A stretch of DNA of 57,693 bases from contig PLDK01000050.1 of NCBI GenBank assembly GCA_003135135.1, positions 1-57,693 on the forward strand. Direction: 5' to 3'. Shown in pieces: positions 10,708 through 20,242 of the stretch. The DNA is from Deltaproteobacteria bacterium (GTDB taxonomy: Bacteria; Desulfobacterota; Binatia; Binatales; Binataceae). Position 1 is the stretch's first letter. Each line of letters opens with the position of its first letter. The translations under genes were made by a program, and so were the position numbers. The notes under the pieces were generated by a model, which saw only the letters and a list, made by a program, of their open reading frames with translations, had not been told where the DNA came from and made no database searches.

Positions 10708-11478
10708 ATGGCCGAGGAAGTGCTTAAAGTCACACGTCATCCGAATTACGCGGTATTGACGCTAAACCGTCCCGAAAAGCGCAACGCGCTGAATCAACCG
10801 ATGATCGAGGCGCTCAACAATGCGCTCGTCAAGTTCGAAAGCGACCGCGAAATCCGTGCGATCCTCTTGCGTGGCGAAGGAGCAAGCTTTTGCTCGGGAA
10901 TCGATCTGAAGGAAGTCGCCGAGGCAAGCCTCCCTCACAACCCGACTTCACTCGAGGCCGTGTTCGGCCGATTGGAGCGGTTCCCGGTGCCGACAATCGC
11001 GGCTATCCAGGGCGCCGCGATCACTGGCGGACTCGAGCTGGCGCTGCATTGCGACCTTCGAATCGCGTCGGAAAACGCCAGGATGGGCATGACGCTCGGA
11101 CGCGTCGGGCTGGTGGTGCCGTACGATTTCGCGCGCAAGCTGATCGAGGTTTGCGGATCGGCCAACACCGCGTGGATTCTCTACAGCGCCGACCTGCTCG
11201 ACGCCGAGCGCGGCCGCCGCATGAATCTCGTTCATGAGGTCGTCCCTGACGCGAAGCTCGGCGAGGCGGCGACTAAGCTGGCCGAGAAGATCGCCGACAA
11301 CGCTCCGCTATCGCTGCGCGCGATGAAAGCGACGGTGCGCCGATGCATGAGCGAGAGCTTCGACGCGTGGCACGACGATATGTTGCAGATGGCGCGTTCC
11401 GTTCGCGAAAGCCACGACGCCCGGGAAGGCGTGCGCGCGTTCCTGGAAAAGCGCAAGCCGGTTTGGAAGGCGAATTAG
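10708..11478 (+). CDS. enoyl-CoA hydratase/isomerase family protein
   Basis: Crotonase-fold enzyme acting on an acyl-CoA thioester; the exact substrate cannot be read from the sequence. The start at 10708 is chosen because AAGGAG lies 9 bases upstream, giving 256 residues, the usual crotonase length. Visible features are RPEKRNALN near residue 20, the oxyanion-hole segments SFCSGIDL (near 56) and AAITGGLELAL (near 105), and the region MTLGRVGLVVPYD, where the catalytic Glu of hydratases is not evident. That makes a hydratase role less certain than membership of the superfamily. It stands alone on its strand between leuS and a convergent GalT-like gene. Confidence 0.9.
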   Translation: MAEEVLKVTRHPNYAVLTLNRPEKRNALNQPMIEALNNALVKFESDREIRAILLRGEGASFCSGIDLKEVAEASLPHNPTSLEAVFGRLERFPVPTIAAIQGAAITGGLELALHCDLRIASENARMGMTLGRVGLVVPYDFARKLIEVCGSANTAWILYSADLLDAERGRRMNLVHEVVPDAKLGEAATKLAEKIADNAPLSLRAMKATVRRCMSESFDAWHDDMLQMARSVRESHDAREGVRAFLEKRKPVWKAN

Positions 11479-11483
11479 CGCGG

Positions 11484-11506
11484 CCGTTGGCACGGCGGCC
11501 AGTGAA
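11484..11506. repeat. dispersed repeat copy 3' of the enoyl-CoA hydratase gene
   Basis: CCGTTGGCACGG, then CGGCCAGTGAA, is the reverse complement of the repeat at 48-102. It begins 6 bases after the stop codon. Flanking GGCCG/CGGCC extends it into a hairpin. Confidence 0.65.
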
Positions 11507-11609
11507 TCCGCGTGCTGCATGATGAACGGCGGCAATTTCCGCCGGCCGTGCATCGCGTCGGATGAGCGCTGAGAAATAACCGGGCCGCGTCGCGGCCCCT
11601 GAAAATCGC

Positions 11610-12647
11610 TCAGTCGGAATGCCTGCCCAGTGCGTTGCGGATCGCGCCGGCACTCCCCAGCAGCGTGCTCGGCAGGTTCAAGGTTCCCGCGACATTTGAA
11701 TATGGATAGAGCCGCGCGTTCAGATGCGCATGCAGCGGAATTTCCTCGCCCTGGTGAATTTCATAGTCAAGCGGCAACGGCCCAAGGATCATGAGTATGC
11801 GATGGATCGCATTTGCGAACTGCCGCATCTGGTCCGGCCTCAGCTCCGATACCAATCCCCGATAGTTGGGCATCACGACATCGTAGCTGCGCGGGAACCC
11901 GCCCATCGGGCTCGCATAGCTGAGGACCGAGTCGCCGCGATCGATCACCAGATTGAGACGCTCCATCAGCGCGACGATCTCGCGCCATAGATGAGGATTC
12001 TCACGCTCGGCGCGGACTTCCGCTACCACGGCGGGAAACGGCTCCGGCGATCCGATGATCTGCTGATGCAGATGCGGCTGCGAGGCGCCGGACTCGCGCC
12101 CCTGATTCTTGCGGATCACAACCGCGCAAACGTCGGGATTCTCCAACGCGAGGCGCATCACGCGCGCGTCGGCTTGCATCAGATGAAGGAAATGACCGCC
12201 GCCCAGCGCGCCGGTAAACATCAAATCGGCCGGCGATCGCGGCGCGTCGATAAAATGACGCGGATCTTCGACCACGATGTACGACTCGTTGCGATTTCCG
12301 GTCAGCTCCGCGGGAATTCGCGGAAACAGATTGTTGATTACGCGCACGACCCAACCCGCGCCGTTGGCAGTCTTCGCCCCGTTCCATTCGGGGATTTCAT
12401 CCGCAGTGATCCGAAAGACCTCGCGCGGCGTAAGCCCTTCGTTGCCCACACAGAAAGGACATGACTCGGTCGCGTGGCGAATTGCCTCGGCGCTGAGATG
12501 CGGTGCGCCGGGATCGGCGCTCTCACGGCCGCCGAGCGTGAAGGCGAAGCTCTTGCCGCGAACGTCGACAACGTATGAAATCACGCCGGTGATCGGATTT
12601 TTGATCCAGACCAGGGAACCATCGCGGATTTCGCATTCTATCGGCAT
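11610..12647 (-). CDS. galactose-1-phosphate uridylyltransferase-like protein (HIT superfamily)
   Basis: Predicted nucleotidyltransferase of the GalT branch of the histidine-triad superfamily, transferring a nucleotidyl group between sugar phosphates. The 345 residues contain the zinc-type CPFC pair (near 63), an ESGASQPHLHQQI segment (near 190) that matches the GalT active site with His-x-His-x-Gln and a likely nucleophilic second His, and a C-terminal HxHxN-type metal region (PLHAHLNARLYP). No Leloir pathway neighbours are present, so the sugar is unknown and it may act on another sugar-1-phosphate. It is a single gene convergent with the hydratase gene. Confidence 0.8.
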   Translation of the reverse strand: MPIECEIRDGSLVWIKNPITGVISYVVDVRGKSFAFTLGGRESADPGAPHLSAEAIRHATESCPFCVGNEGLTPREVFRITADEIPEWNGAKTANGAGWVVRVINNLFPRIPAELTGNRNESYIVVEDPRHFIDAPRSPADLMFTGALGGGHFLHLMQADARVMRLALENPDVCAVVIRKNQGRESGASQPHLHQQIIGSPEPFPAVVAEVRAERENPHLWREIVALMERLNLVIDRGDSVLSYASPMGGFPRSYDVVMPNYRGLVSELRPDQMRQFANAIHRILMILGPLPLDYEIHQGEEIPLHAHLNARLYPYSNVAGTLNLPSTLLGSAGAIRNALGRHSD

Positions 12648-12878
12648 CGGAGCGTGATAACCTTTAACAATTGCCGGCGCGCCATTTCAACGCCGGCGCG
12701 AAACCGTCGTGAGCCTGGAATCTCCTTGACTACGGCTCCCGGCTCCATTATCCCAAGTGCTGAGGACGGGGAACCGGCGAAGCCGGGACAAACTGGGGTC
12801 TGGCGATCCGCATGCGCGGCCACCAGCCTTTTTTTTGGCTGCCATCGCTAATCGCCAGCGTCCCCTGAATGGTAAAAT

Positions 12879-14030
12879 ATGCCGCAAATGAAGAAATACC
12901 TGTTCACGCCGGGGCCGGCGGCAGTACCGCCCGAGGTTTTGCTCGAGATGGCGCGTCCGATCATCCATCATCGCACGCCCGAGTTCAGTTCTGCGCTCGA
13001 TCAGGCGCGCGACCGGATGAAACCTCTATACGGCACCTCGAGCGAGGTGATCCTGCTCGCGTCCACCGGCACGGGTGGGATGGAAGCGGCGGTGACGAAT
13101 TTGCTGGCGCCGGGCGAGCATGCAATCTACGTCAACGGCGGCAAATTCGGTGAGCGATGGGGCAAGCTGCTCGCCGCCTTCGGCATGATTGGGCACGAGG
13201 TGCGCGTTGAATGGGGCCGCGCCGCACGGCCCGGGCAAATCGAGGATGCGTTCAAGGCGTACCCCGAGTCGCGCGCCGTGCTCGTGCAGGCCAGCGAAAC
13301 TTCCACTTGCGCGGTGCATCCGGTGGCCGAGATCGGCGAGGTCGTGCGCAAGCGCGGCGCGATGCTGATCGTAGATGGGATCACGTCGGTCGGCGTCTTC
13401 GAACAGAAGATGGACGAATGGGGAATTGACGCATTCGTCACGGGCAGCCAGAAGGCGCTCATGCTTCCGCCGGGGCTGGCAATGGTCGCGCTGTCGGCGC
13501 GCGCTTTGGACGTTGCGAAGAAAATCAAGACGCCGCGCTTTTATTTTGATTTGCTCAAGGAGCTGAAGGCGCAGCGCGACGAGCATACCACCGCATGGAC
13601 CGCGGCCGTGTCCCTTATTTGCGGGCTGAACAAATCGCTCGAAATGATTCACGCCGAAGGTCTGCCGCAGGTTTACGCGCGTCACGCGCTGATGGCGGAG
13701 GCCACTCGCGACGCTGCCGCGGCACTCGGGCTGAAACTGCTGTCGCCCGAAAATCCCGCGCCGGGGGTCACCGGAATCCTGGTGCCCGAAGGTCTCGACG
13801 GCGGCAAACTGGTCAAGTTCCTGCGCGACAGCCTGGGCGTGTCCGTTCAGGGCGGCCAGGATCAGATGAAGGGCAAGCTCGTGCGCATCGGACACATGGG
13901 TCATTTGAGCCCGTTCGACATGCTCATCGCGGTTGGCGCGCTCGAGCTGGGACTCAAGCAGATTGGCGCAAACATTAAACTTGGCGCCGGCGTAGCGGCA
14001 GTTCAGGCACGTCTGGCACGGAGCATTTGA
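12879..14030 (+). CDS. class V aminotransferase, probable phosphoserine/serine-pyruvate type
   Basis: PLP-dependent alanine-glyoxylate / serine-pyruvate aminotransferase family. The 383-residue sequence begins KYLFTPGPAAVPPEV, the family signature; the PLP lysine is in GSQKALMLPPG (near residue 194), and the cofactor Asp is in LIVDGITSVG. It lies 6 bases upstream of serA on the same strand. This strongly suggests that it supplies the second step of serine synthesis, a role this subfamily fills in lineages without classical SerC. Function as an alanine-glyoxylate transaminase remains possible. Confidence 0.88.
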   Translation: MPQMKKYLFTPGPAAVPPEVLLEMARPIIHHRTPEFSSALDQARDRMKPLYGTSSEVILLASTGTGGMEAAVTNLLAPGEHAIYVNGGKFGERWGKLLAAFGMIGHEVRVEWGRAARPGQIEDAFKAYPESRAVLVQASETSTCAVHPVAEIGEVVRKRGAMLIVDGITSVGVFEQKMDEWGIDAFVTGSQKALMLPPGLAMVALSARALDVAKKIKTPRFYFDLLKELKAQRDEHTTAWTAAVSLICGLNKSLEMIHAEGLPQVYARHALMAEATRDAAAALGLKLLSPENPAPGVTGILVPEGLDGGKLVKFLRDSLGVSVQGGQDQMKGKLVRIGHMGHLSPFDMLIAVGALELGLKQIGANIKLGAGVAAVQARLARSI

Positions 14031-14036
14031 ATCAAC

Positions 14037-15632
14037 ATGGCGCAAACATTCCGCGTCCTTCTGAGCGACTCGCTTGCGGCGCAGGGGATCGAGGTCCTTA
14101 AGCGCTTTCCGCAGCTACAGTTCGACATCAAGACCGGCCTCAAGCCCGAGGAGTTGGCGAAAATAATCGCGCCCTACGACGCGCTGCTGATTCGCAGCGG
14201 CACGCGCGTCACCCGCGAAGTAATCGATGCCGCCACGTCGCTAAAAGTGATCGGGCGGGCGGGAGTTGGGGTCGACAACGTCGATATCGACGCGGCAACG
14301 CGCCGCGGAATCGTCGTGATGAACAGCCCGACCGGCAACAGCGTCACGACCGCGGAGCACGCGGTCAGCATGATGATGTCGCTGGCCCGGCATATTCCGG
14401 CCGCCAATGCCTCGATCCGAGCCGGCAAATGGGAGCGCGGCAAATTCACCGGCGCCGAGATATGCAACAAAACGCTGGGCGTGGTCGGCCTCGGCAACAT
14501 CGGGCGGATCGTCGCCGACCGGGCGCTGGGGCTCAAGATGAAAGTGATCGGCTACGATCCGATCCTGACGGCTGAGGCGGCAGGGCGTATCGGCGTAGAG
14601 CTGGTCAGCCTCGATGAGCTTTTTGCGCGCGCCGACTTCATAACAGTCCACACCCCCCTGACCGACGATACGAGGGGCCTGGTAAACGCGGCGGCATTCG
14701 CGAAGATGAAGAAGGGAGTGAGAATCATCAATTGCGCCCGCGGTGGCATCGTCGATGAAGCCGCGCTCGCCGAGGCGCTGAAATCCGGCAAGGTGGCGGG
14801 CGCCGCGCTGGACGTGTTCGTCGAGGAGCCACCTCCCGCCAACCATCCGCTGCTCCAGTTCGACAACGTGATCGCAACGCCGCACCTCGGCGCCGCCACC
14901 GACGAGGCGCAGGTCCAGGTCTCGGTGGATATCGCGCATCAGGTGGCCGACTTCCTGATCGAAGGCACCATTCGGCAGGCGGTTAACATCCCGGCGGTAT
15001 CCCCCAAGGAACTCGAAATACTCGGGCCACATCTGACGCTTGGGGAGAAACTCGGCAGACTCGCCGCGCAACTGATCACCGACGCGCCCACGGAGCTGAC
15101 GCTGGCGTTTGGCGGTGAAGCCGCTAATCTCAAGCCCGACGCGATCACCGCCGCTGTCTTAAAAGGATTGATGAGCGGTTTCCTCGACGAGGATTTCAAT
15201 TACGTCAACGCGCCATTTATCGCCCGCGAACGCGGAATCAAGATTATCGAAACGCGCTCCCGCGAAGTCACTGACTACGTCAACACCTTGACGCTCACGG
15301 TTCGTACCGGCGCCGGCGAGCACGAAGTCTCCGGCGCCGTGCTCGGAAATCACGTGCTGCGCCTGACCCGGATCGACGGCTACCGCGTCGAGGCGGTGCC
15401 CGAGGGTTACTTCCTCATGCTGCATAATCGCGACGTTCCCGGAGTGGTCGGCGCGGTGGGCACGATGCTCGGGCAGGCGGGAATAAATATTGGCGGGCTG
15501 GAGCTCGGCCGCGATCGCGTGGGAGGAACCGCGCTCAGCATTTTCGAGGTGGATGAACCCGTGCCGGGCGCCGTCCTCGAGAGGCTCAAGACCATCCCTG
15601 CAATTACCGCGGCGTCGCTGCTCAAGCTCTGA
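14037..15632 (+). CDS. serA: D-3-phosphoglycerate dehydrogenase SerA
   Basis: First step of serine synthesis, oxidising 3-phosphoglycerate with NAD+. The 531 residues match the long form of the enzyme: a substrate/NAD domain with GLGNIGRIVADR (near 150), the catalytic Arg-Glu-His set (NCARGGIVDE near 235, ALDVFVEEP, TPHLGAAT near 283), then an intervening allosteric-substrate-binding domain and a C-terminal ACT domain (HNRDVPGVVGAVG near 465). The ACT domain implies feedback control by an amino acid, usually serine. Confidence 0.97.
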   Translation: MAQTFRVLLSDSLAAQGIEVLKRFPQLQFDIKTGLKPEELAKIIAPYDALLIRSGTRVTREVIDAATSLKVIGRAGVGVDNVDIDAATRRGIVVMNSPTGNSVTTAEHAVSMMMSLARHIPAANASIRAGKWERGKFTGAEICNKTLGVVGLGNIGRIVADRALGLKMKVIGYDPILTAEAAGRIGVELVSLDELFARADFITVHTPLTDDTRGLVNAAAFAKMKKGVRIINCARGGIVDEAALAEALKSGKVAGAALDVFVEEPPPANHPLLQFDNVIATPHLGAATDEAQVQVSVDIAHQVADFLIEGTIRQAVNIPAVSPKELEILGPHLTLGEKLGRLAAQLITDAPTELTLAFGGEAANLKPDAITAAVLKGLMSGFLDEDFNYVNAPFIARERGIKIIETRSREVTDYVNTLTLTVRTGAGEHEVSGAVLGNHVLRLTRIDGYRVEAVPEGYFLMLHNRDVPGVVGAVGTMLGQAGINIGGLELGRDRVGGTALSIFEVDEPVPGAVLERLKTIPAITAASLLKL

Positions 15633-15712
15633 ATTTATTTTGCGCGCGGAACATTTCAGCCCGACAGATGCGCGCGCAGGTCGGCGAAATTGACGCCGGC
15701 CGGGGGAAAGAC

Positions 15713-17008
15713 ATGAAGACAGTTGCCGTGGTCGGCACGCAGTGGGGGGACGAGGGCAAGGGCAAAATCGTCGACATGCTCGCGGCCGACGCCGACGTGA
15801 TCGTCCGCTTCCAGGGCGGAAACAACGCAGCGCACACGCTGGTAGTCGGCGGAAAGAAATTTGTGCTGCGGCTGGTGCCCGCCGGCGCGCTCCATCCCGG
15901 CAAGGCTTGCGTAATCGGCAACGGGCTGGTCGTCAATCCGCTGGCATTGCTCGGCGAAATCGCAGACCTCAAGCGCAGCGGCCATCTCGCCGACGATAGT
16001 TTGCTCAAGCTCAGTTACGAAGCGCACATGGTGATGCCGTATCATCTGGCGATCGATCGCGCTCGCGAGGCGCGGCTGGGCAAGCGCGCGATCGGTACGA
16101 CCGGATTCGGAATCGGCCCGGCTTACGAAGACAAGATGGCGCGGGTGGGAATGCGCTTCGAAGATCTGCTCGATTTCAAATTTTTCGAAGAGAAACTCCG
16201 CCGCAACATCGTCGAGAAGAACGCGTACCTGAAAGCAATGCTCAAGGCCAAGCCGATCAAGGCCGACGAAACCGTCGACGCGATGAAAAAAGCGCGCCGC
16301 CGGCTGCTCCCGTATCTGTGCGACACCGGCGCGTTCGTGAGCGAAGCGATCGATTCCGGCAAGCGCGTGCTGTTCGAGGGCGCCCACGGCACGATGCTCG
16401 ACATCGATCACGGCACCTACCCGTACGTGACCTCGTCGAATTGCGTCGCGAGCGCGGTCTTCAGCGGCACCGGCATCGGGCCGGGCAATCTCGAAGCGGT
16501 GCTCGGCATCAGCAAGGGATATACGACACGAGTCGGAGCCGGTCCTTTTCCGAGCGAGTTCACCGGCCATCTCGCCGATTCGCTGCGCGAAGAAGGCGAC
16601 GAGTTCGGCAGCGCCACCGGGCGTCCCAGGCGGATCGGGTGGTTCGACGCGGTGCTGGCCCGTTACACGGCTCGCGTCAATGGGATGTGGGCGCTCGCGC
16701 TTACCAAGCTCGACGTTTTGACCGGGATCGATCCGGTCAGGATTTGCGTCGGCTACATCGTCAAGGGGAAACGCTATGACGACATGCCGCCGTCGCATCG
16801 GATGCTGATCAATGCCAAGCCGATCTTCGAAGAGATACCGGGATGGAGCGAGAGCCCGGCGGGCGCGCTCACGCTGGCGGAATTGCCCTCGGGCGTGCGC
16901 CGCTACGTCGAACGAATCAGCGAGCTGGTTGGTGTGCCGATTGCGATGATCGGCGTCGGCAAGGAGCGCGAAGCGACCATCGTGGTCCGCAACCCCTTTG
17001 CCGACTAG
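15713..17008 (+). CDS. purA: adenylosuccinate synthetase PurA
   Basis: Forms adenylosuccinate from IMP, aspartate and GTP in AMP synthesis. The start at 15713 has GGGGGAAAG just upstream and gives 431 residues beginning MKTVAVVGTQWGDEGKGK, the conserved GTP-binding N-terminus. NNAAHT, TTGFGIGP (near residue 130), FEGAHGTMLDIDHGTYPYVTSSN (in shorter form FEGAHG, near 222) and TTRVGAGPFPSE follow in family order. It is 80 bases downstream of serA, possibly in the same transcript. Confidence 0.97.
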   Translation: MKTVAVVGTQWGDEGKGKIVDMLAADADVIVRFQGGNNAAHTLVVGGKKFVLRLVPAGALHPGKACVIGNGLVVNPLALLGEIADLKRSGHLADDSLLKLSYEAHMVMPYHLAIDRAREARLGKRAIGTTGFGIGPAYEDKMARVGMRFEDLLDFKFFEEKLRRNIVEKNAYLKAMLKAKPIKADETVDAMKKARRRLLPYLCDTGAFVSEAIDSGKRVLFEGAHGTMLDIDHGTYPYVTSSNCVASAVFSGTGIGPGNLEAVLGISKGYTTRVGAGPFPSEFTGHLADSLREEGDEFGSATGRPRRIGWFDAVLARYTARVNGMWALALTKLDVLTGIDPVRICVGYIVKGKRYDDMPPSHRMLINAKPIFEEIPGWSESPAGALTLAELPSGVRRYVERISELVGVPIAMIGVGKEREATIVVRNPFAD

Positions 17009-17067
17009 CGCGTTGCGAGCCAGTCGCGTCAGATCGGGGTGCGCGTGTCGAAGGTCTCTGCGTCCCG

Positions 17068-18267
17068 CTACCCTGCGCAGACCGCCGCGAGGCTCGAGAT
17101 CGCGACGCCGCGGCGTCCCTGCCGCAGGTCATTGCGATCGAACCCGTTGGTTGTGTACCCGATCGAAATCCCCGTCGCCGGATCGGCCCATCCGATCTGT
17201 CCGCCCGCGCCTCCGTGTCCGAATGCCAGCGCCGAGTTGGTCTTGCCGAAGCCGCGATAGTTCGCCAGCCCGTCGCCTCCGGCCACGATAACTCCCAGCG
17301 CGCGGTTGCACTTGACGCCGAAAATCGGATCCTTGTAATCGCCCGAGCGCACGCGCAACGCGTCCTTGAGCGCTTCAGGCTTGATGATCGGCGCACCGTC
17401 GATGCCGCGATTATGCAGCAAGCCCTGGTAGAACAGCGCCAGGTCGCCCGCCGTCATAATTCCACCGCCGCCCGGCACGCCGGCTTCCATCACATTGGGC
17501 CGGTTGAAGCCGAGGACCGCTTCTTCGGTAACTTCGGTTTCCGGGATCGCGGGCAGGCGGAGCTTCTTTCGCTCCTCGTCGGATAGCGCCTCTCCGACGT
17601 AGCAAAGCTGCGCAACCCGGTGATGGTACTCGCGCGGCAATCCGACCCGCAGCTCCGGCAGTCCGAGCGGCGTTGCAATCCGCTCATGCACGAACTGACG
17701 GAAGTCCTTGCCCGTGCGGCGCTCGATTATCTCCGCAATTACCCAGAAGCCCGAGCTCGGATGGTATTCGAATTTGCTGCCCACCGGCCATTCCAGCCGC
17801 CACTTGGCAAATCGCTCGAGCCGCTTGCTCTTATCCAGCCACTCGCTTTGCGGATACGGCGCGTTCGGAAATCCTCCCACGTGGAGCAGAACCTGCTCGA
17901 CGGTCATCGTGTCCTTACCGTTGGTGCCAAACTCGGGAATGATCTCCGCGACGCGCTCGCCCGGATTCAGTTTGCCCTCGCCGATCAGAATCCACGACGC
18001 CGCCGACATGATCGCCTTGGTGCACGAGAAGATCGTGTAGAGCGTGTCGTTGGTGGCCGGCTTTTCACTTCCACCCTGGACTGCGCGTCCGACCGTGCGC
18101 ATCGCGCCGATTTTCCCATTGCGGGCGATCGCGATTTGAGTCGATGGCAGCAACTCGTCCTTGACTTCGCGTTCGGCACGATTGAACAGGGCTTGGACTT
18201 TTTCAGGATCGAGGCCGACTTCGCGTGGACTGTCAGCAAAATGACTTTGTGCGGGCATTGCGAGCAC
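17068..18267 (-). CDS. serine hydrolase, beta-lactamase/EstB-like family
   Basis: Penicillin-binding-protein fold hydrolase, either an esterase/amidase or a class C-like enzyme. The nucleophile motif SxxK is seen as SCTK near residue 82, the Tyr motif as YHPS near 170 (Y-x-x-S rather than the class C Y-A-N), and the third motif as HGGAGG near 350 in place of KTG. These variants favour a carboxylesterase or peptidase over a true beta-lactamase. The N-terminus has no clear signal peptide, so cytoplasmic action is likely. It stands alone, convergent with purA. Confidence 0.85.
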   Translation of the reverse strand: MLAMPAQSHFADSPREVGLDPEKVQALFNRAEREVKDELLPSTQIAIARNGKIGAMRTVGRAVQGGSEKPATNDTLYTIFSCTKAIMSAASWILIGEGKLNPGERVAEIIPEFGTNGKDTMTVEQVLLHVGGFPNAPYPQSEWLDKSKRLERFAKWRLEWPVGSKFEYHPSSGFWVIAEIIERRTGKDFRQFVHERIATPLGLPELRVGLPREYHHRVAQLCYVGEALSDEERKKLRLPAIPETEVTEEAVLGFNRPNVMEAGVPGGGGIMTAGDLALFYQGLLHNRGIDGAPIIKPEALKDALRVRSGDYKDPIFGVKCNRALGVIVAGGDGLANYRGFGKTNSALAFGHGGAGGQIGWADPATGISIGYTTNGFDRNDLRQGRRGVAISSLAAVCAG

Positions 18268-18318
18268 CCCTGTGATTGAATTTCAGTCTTCGGGATATAA
18301 CACGCCACCGCCGATTCG

Positions 18319-19233
18319 TCATTCGGAAGCGATCCGCACCGGACCTTGCGACGATATCCACCCCGCCCTGCCCGGCAGCGTCGTCCGGATGACTTCGCAT
18401 GCCGGCAATTCCGTGCGATTCAGCCGCGCCGCGACCTCGCGCAGTTGCACGAACTTCGCGCCCCGCTCCTTCAGCGCGCGGACCATGGCCGTGAAGCCCT
18501 CGAGCTGTCCCATCCCTTCGGTCTCGGCGTGAATCGTGTGCACGTTGAGCGCATCGGACTTGCACAAGCCGAGATAGAAGTCGCGCACCGCGCCGTCATC
18601 GGGCAATTCCCGCCGTCCCATTACCTCGTCAAGGGTCGGCAAGGTGGTCGGAATCTCCGGCGTCGCGAGAACCCGCCCGTCGACGATGCAACGATACGGC
18701 GCGCTGCCGCGCGTGTCGCTGCGATAGTCGAGCGCCATCGCGTCCAGCGCGATCAGGGCCGCATCGTTGGTGCGCCATCCGGGCGCGGCGAAACTGCGCG
18801 GTGCTTCACCAAGGATCGCGCGGTATGCCTCAAACGCGTCGCCGAGTTCGTCGAGTACTCCGGACTCGCCGATTTTATCGAGGCGATCCTGCCATCGCAC
18901 GTGATCGTAGCCATGCACGCCGATCTCGAAGCCATGCGCCTTCAGGTCGCGGATAATTCCGGGGAACGACAGCGCGATCGGCCGCGACGGCAACAGCGTC
19001 CCCGAGAGAATCGTGCGCGCGCCGTACATCGAGACGGCTTTGGTGCGGAACATCTTGGACATGAACCCGCGATTTCGAAACACCCGCAGGATTGCGCGCC
19101 CCGAATTGTCCGGACCCATCGCGATATAAAAGCTCGCGGCGACGCCCTCGCTCTCGAGCATCGAGGCCAGCCGGGGTACGCCCAGCTCGAGGCCCTGATG
19201 GGTATCGACGTCGATCTTTAGTGCGACTTCCAA
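18319..19233 (-). CDS. arnD: polysaccharide deacetylase, ArnD-like deformylase
   Basis: NodB-fold enzyme resembling ArnD, which removes the formyl group from undecaprenyl-phosphate-linked 4-formamido-L-arabinose. The 304 residues show the N-terminal LKIDVDTHQG, a VDTxxG motif of ArnD type (near residue 6), EIGVHGYDHVRWQD near 112 (His metal ligands), the APGWRT segment near 160 and NVHTIHAE near 242. It ends a minus-strand run with the dehydrogenase, formyltransferase and ArnC genes. Context and the ArnD-type VDTHQG and HGYDHVRWQ motifs support the name; the sugar actually processed is inferred. Confidence 0.8.
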   Translation of the reverse strand: MEVALKIDVDTHQGLELGVPRLASMLESEGVAASFYIAMGPDNSGRAILRVFRNRGFMSKMFRTKAVSMYGARTILSGTLLPSRPIALSFPGIIRDLKAHGFEIGVHGYDHVRWQDRLDKIGESGVLDELGDAFEAYRAILGEAPRSFAAPGWRTNDAALIALDAMALDYRSDTRGSAPYRCIVDGRVLATPEIPTTLPTLDEVMGRRELPDDGAVRDFYLGLCKSDALNVHTIHAETEGMGQLEGFTAMVRALKERGAKFVQLREVAARLNRTELPACEVIRTTLPGRAGWISSQGPVRIASE

Positions 19234-19261
19234 GTGTAGTGACTGCGCGGCCTGCGCCTCG

Positions 19262-20227
19262 CTAGGAAGCCATCTCTTTGCGGAACCAGTCCATCGAGAT
19301 CTTCACGCCGTCGCGCAGGTTCACTTTCGGAGTGACCCCCAGCAACGTGCGCATCCTGGTATTGTCCGGAACGCGGCGAGGGATGTCCTCGTAGCTGTTG
19401 CCATACACTTCCTCCTGCGTCACGAACTTGATCTTCGATTTGGTCGGCCCAAACAACTCGATCATCAGCTTGGCGAACTCGAGCACCGTCGTCTCGACAT
19501 CGACGCCGATGTTAATCGCCTGCCCATCTGCCGCTGGATTCACTCCCGCCCGCACGGTTGCCTCGATCGCATCGGTCACGTACGTGAAGCATCGCGTCTG
19601 CAACCCGTCGCCAACCACGGTCAAGTCCGCGCCGCGCAGCAGTTGACCCATGAAGATCGTAAACAGCCGGCCCACGTCGACCTTGTCCAGCCGCGGACCG
19701 TACACGTTGAAATAGCGCACGATCGTAACCGGCAGGCCGAGCTTGTGATAGGCAAAACAGAAATGCTCGCCGACGGCCTTCGACGTCGAGTAGCACCAGC
19801 GATCGATACTGGTCGCCCCGAGCACGCGATCGTCGTCCTCGCGCCACGGCACCTTGGGGTTGCGGCCGTACACCTCGGAGGTCGAGCTGAACACGACCCG
19901 CTTGTTATGCTTGTAGGCGGCCTTCAGCACGTTCTGCGTGCCGTTGACGTTTACGTTGAGCGTTTCGTAAGGATCGGCGACGTAGTGTTCGACGCCGACG
20001 ACGGCCGCGAGATGGTAAATGAGATCGACCTTCGAGACCAGGCTGTCGATCAACTCGATGTTGAAGACCGAATCGTGCACGTAATGAAAGCGCGGATTGT
20101 CCAGTAGGTGACGCACCTTGGCGATCGAGCCGGTGTCGAGCACAAAGACCTCGTCGCCGCGCGCAATGAACGCATCCGAAAGATGTGACCCGAGAAATCC
20201 GGCGCCGCCGGTGATCAGAACCCGCAT
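19262..20227 (-). CDS. NAD-dependent epimerase/decarboxylase, ArnA C-terminal-like
   Basis: Short-chain extended dehydrogenase related to the UDP-glucuronate decarboxylase half of ArnA and to UDP-xylose synthases. The NAD motif GGAGFLGSH lies at residues 7-15, the catalytic region SSTSEVYG near 115 (Ser and Glu as in ArnA), and the Tyr-Lys pair in WCYSTSKAVGEH near 146. GDGLQTRCFTYVTDAIEA near 200 contains the Arg position used by decarboxylases. In enterobacteria this is one half of a fused ArnA; here it is a separate gene directly after the formyltransferase gene. It would oxidise and decarboxylate UDP-glucuronate to UDP-4-keto-arabinose. Confidence 0.8.
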   Translation of the reverse strand: MRVLITGGAGFLGSHLSDAFIARGDEVFVLDTGSIAKVRHLLDNPRFHYVHDSVFNIELIDSLVSKVDLIYHLAAVVGVEHYVADPYETLNVNVNGTQNVLKAAYKHNKRVVFSSTSEVYGRNPKVPWREDDDRVLGATSIDRWCYSTSKAVGEHFCFAYHKLGLPVTIVRYFNVYGPRLDKVDVGRLFTIFMGQLLRGADLTVVGDGLQTRCFTYVTDAIEATVRAGVNPAADGQAINIGVDVETTVLEFAKLMIELFGPTKSKIKFVTQEEVYGNSYEDIPRRVPDNTRMRTLLGVTPKVNLRDGVKISMDWFRKEMAS

Positions 20228-20242
20228 GTGACCTCCAAGAAA

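Noticed and set aside
13026-14045. 339-residue minus-strand frame opposite the class V aminotransferase
   Set aside because: Antisense to a gene with clear PLP motifs; no domain.
17068-18267. Class C beta-lactamase resistance gene
   Set aside because: The KTG box is replaced by HGG and the Tyr motif is Y-x-x-S, so an esterase/peptidase-like hydrolase is more likely.
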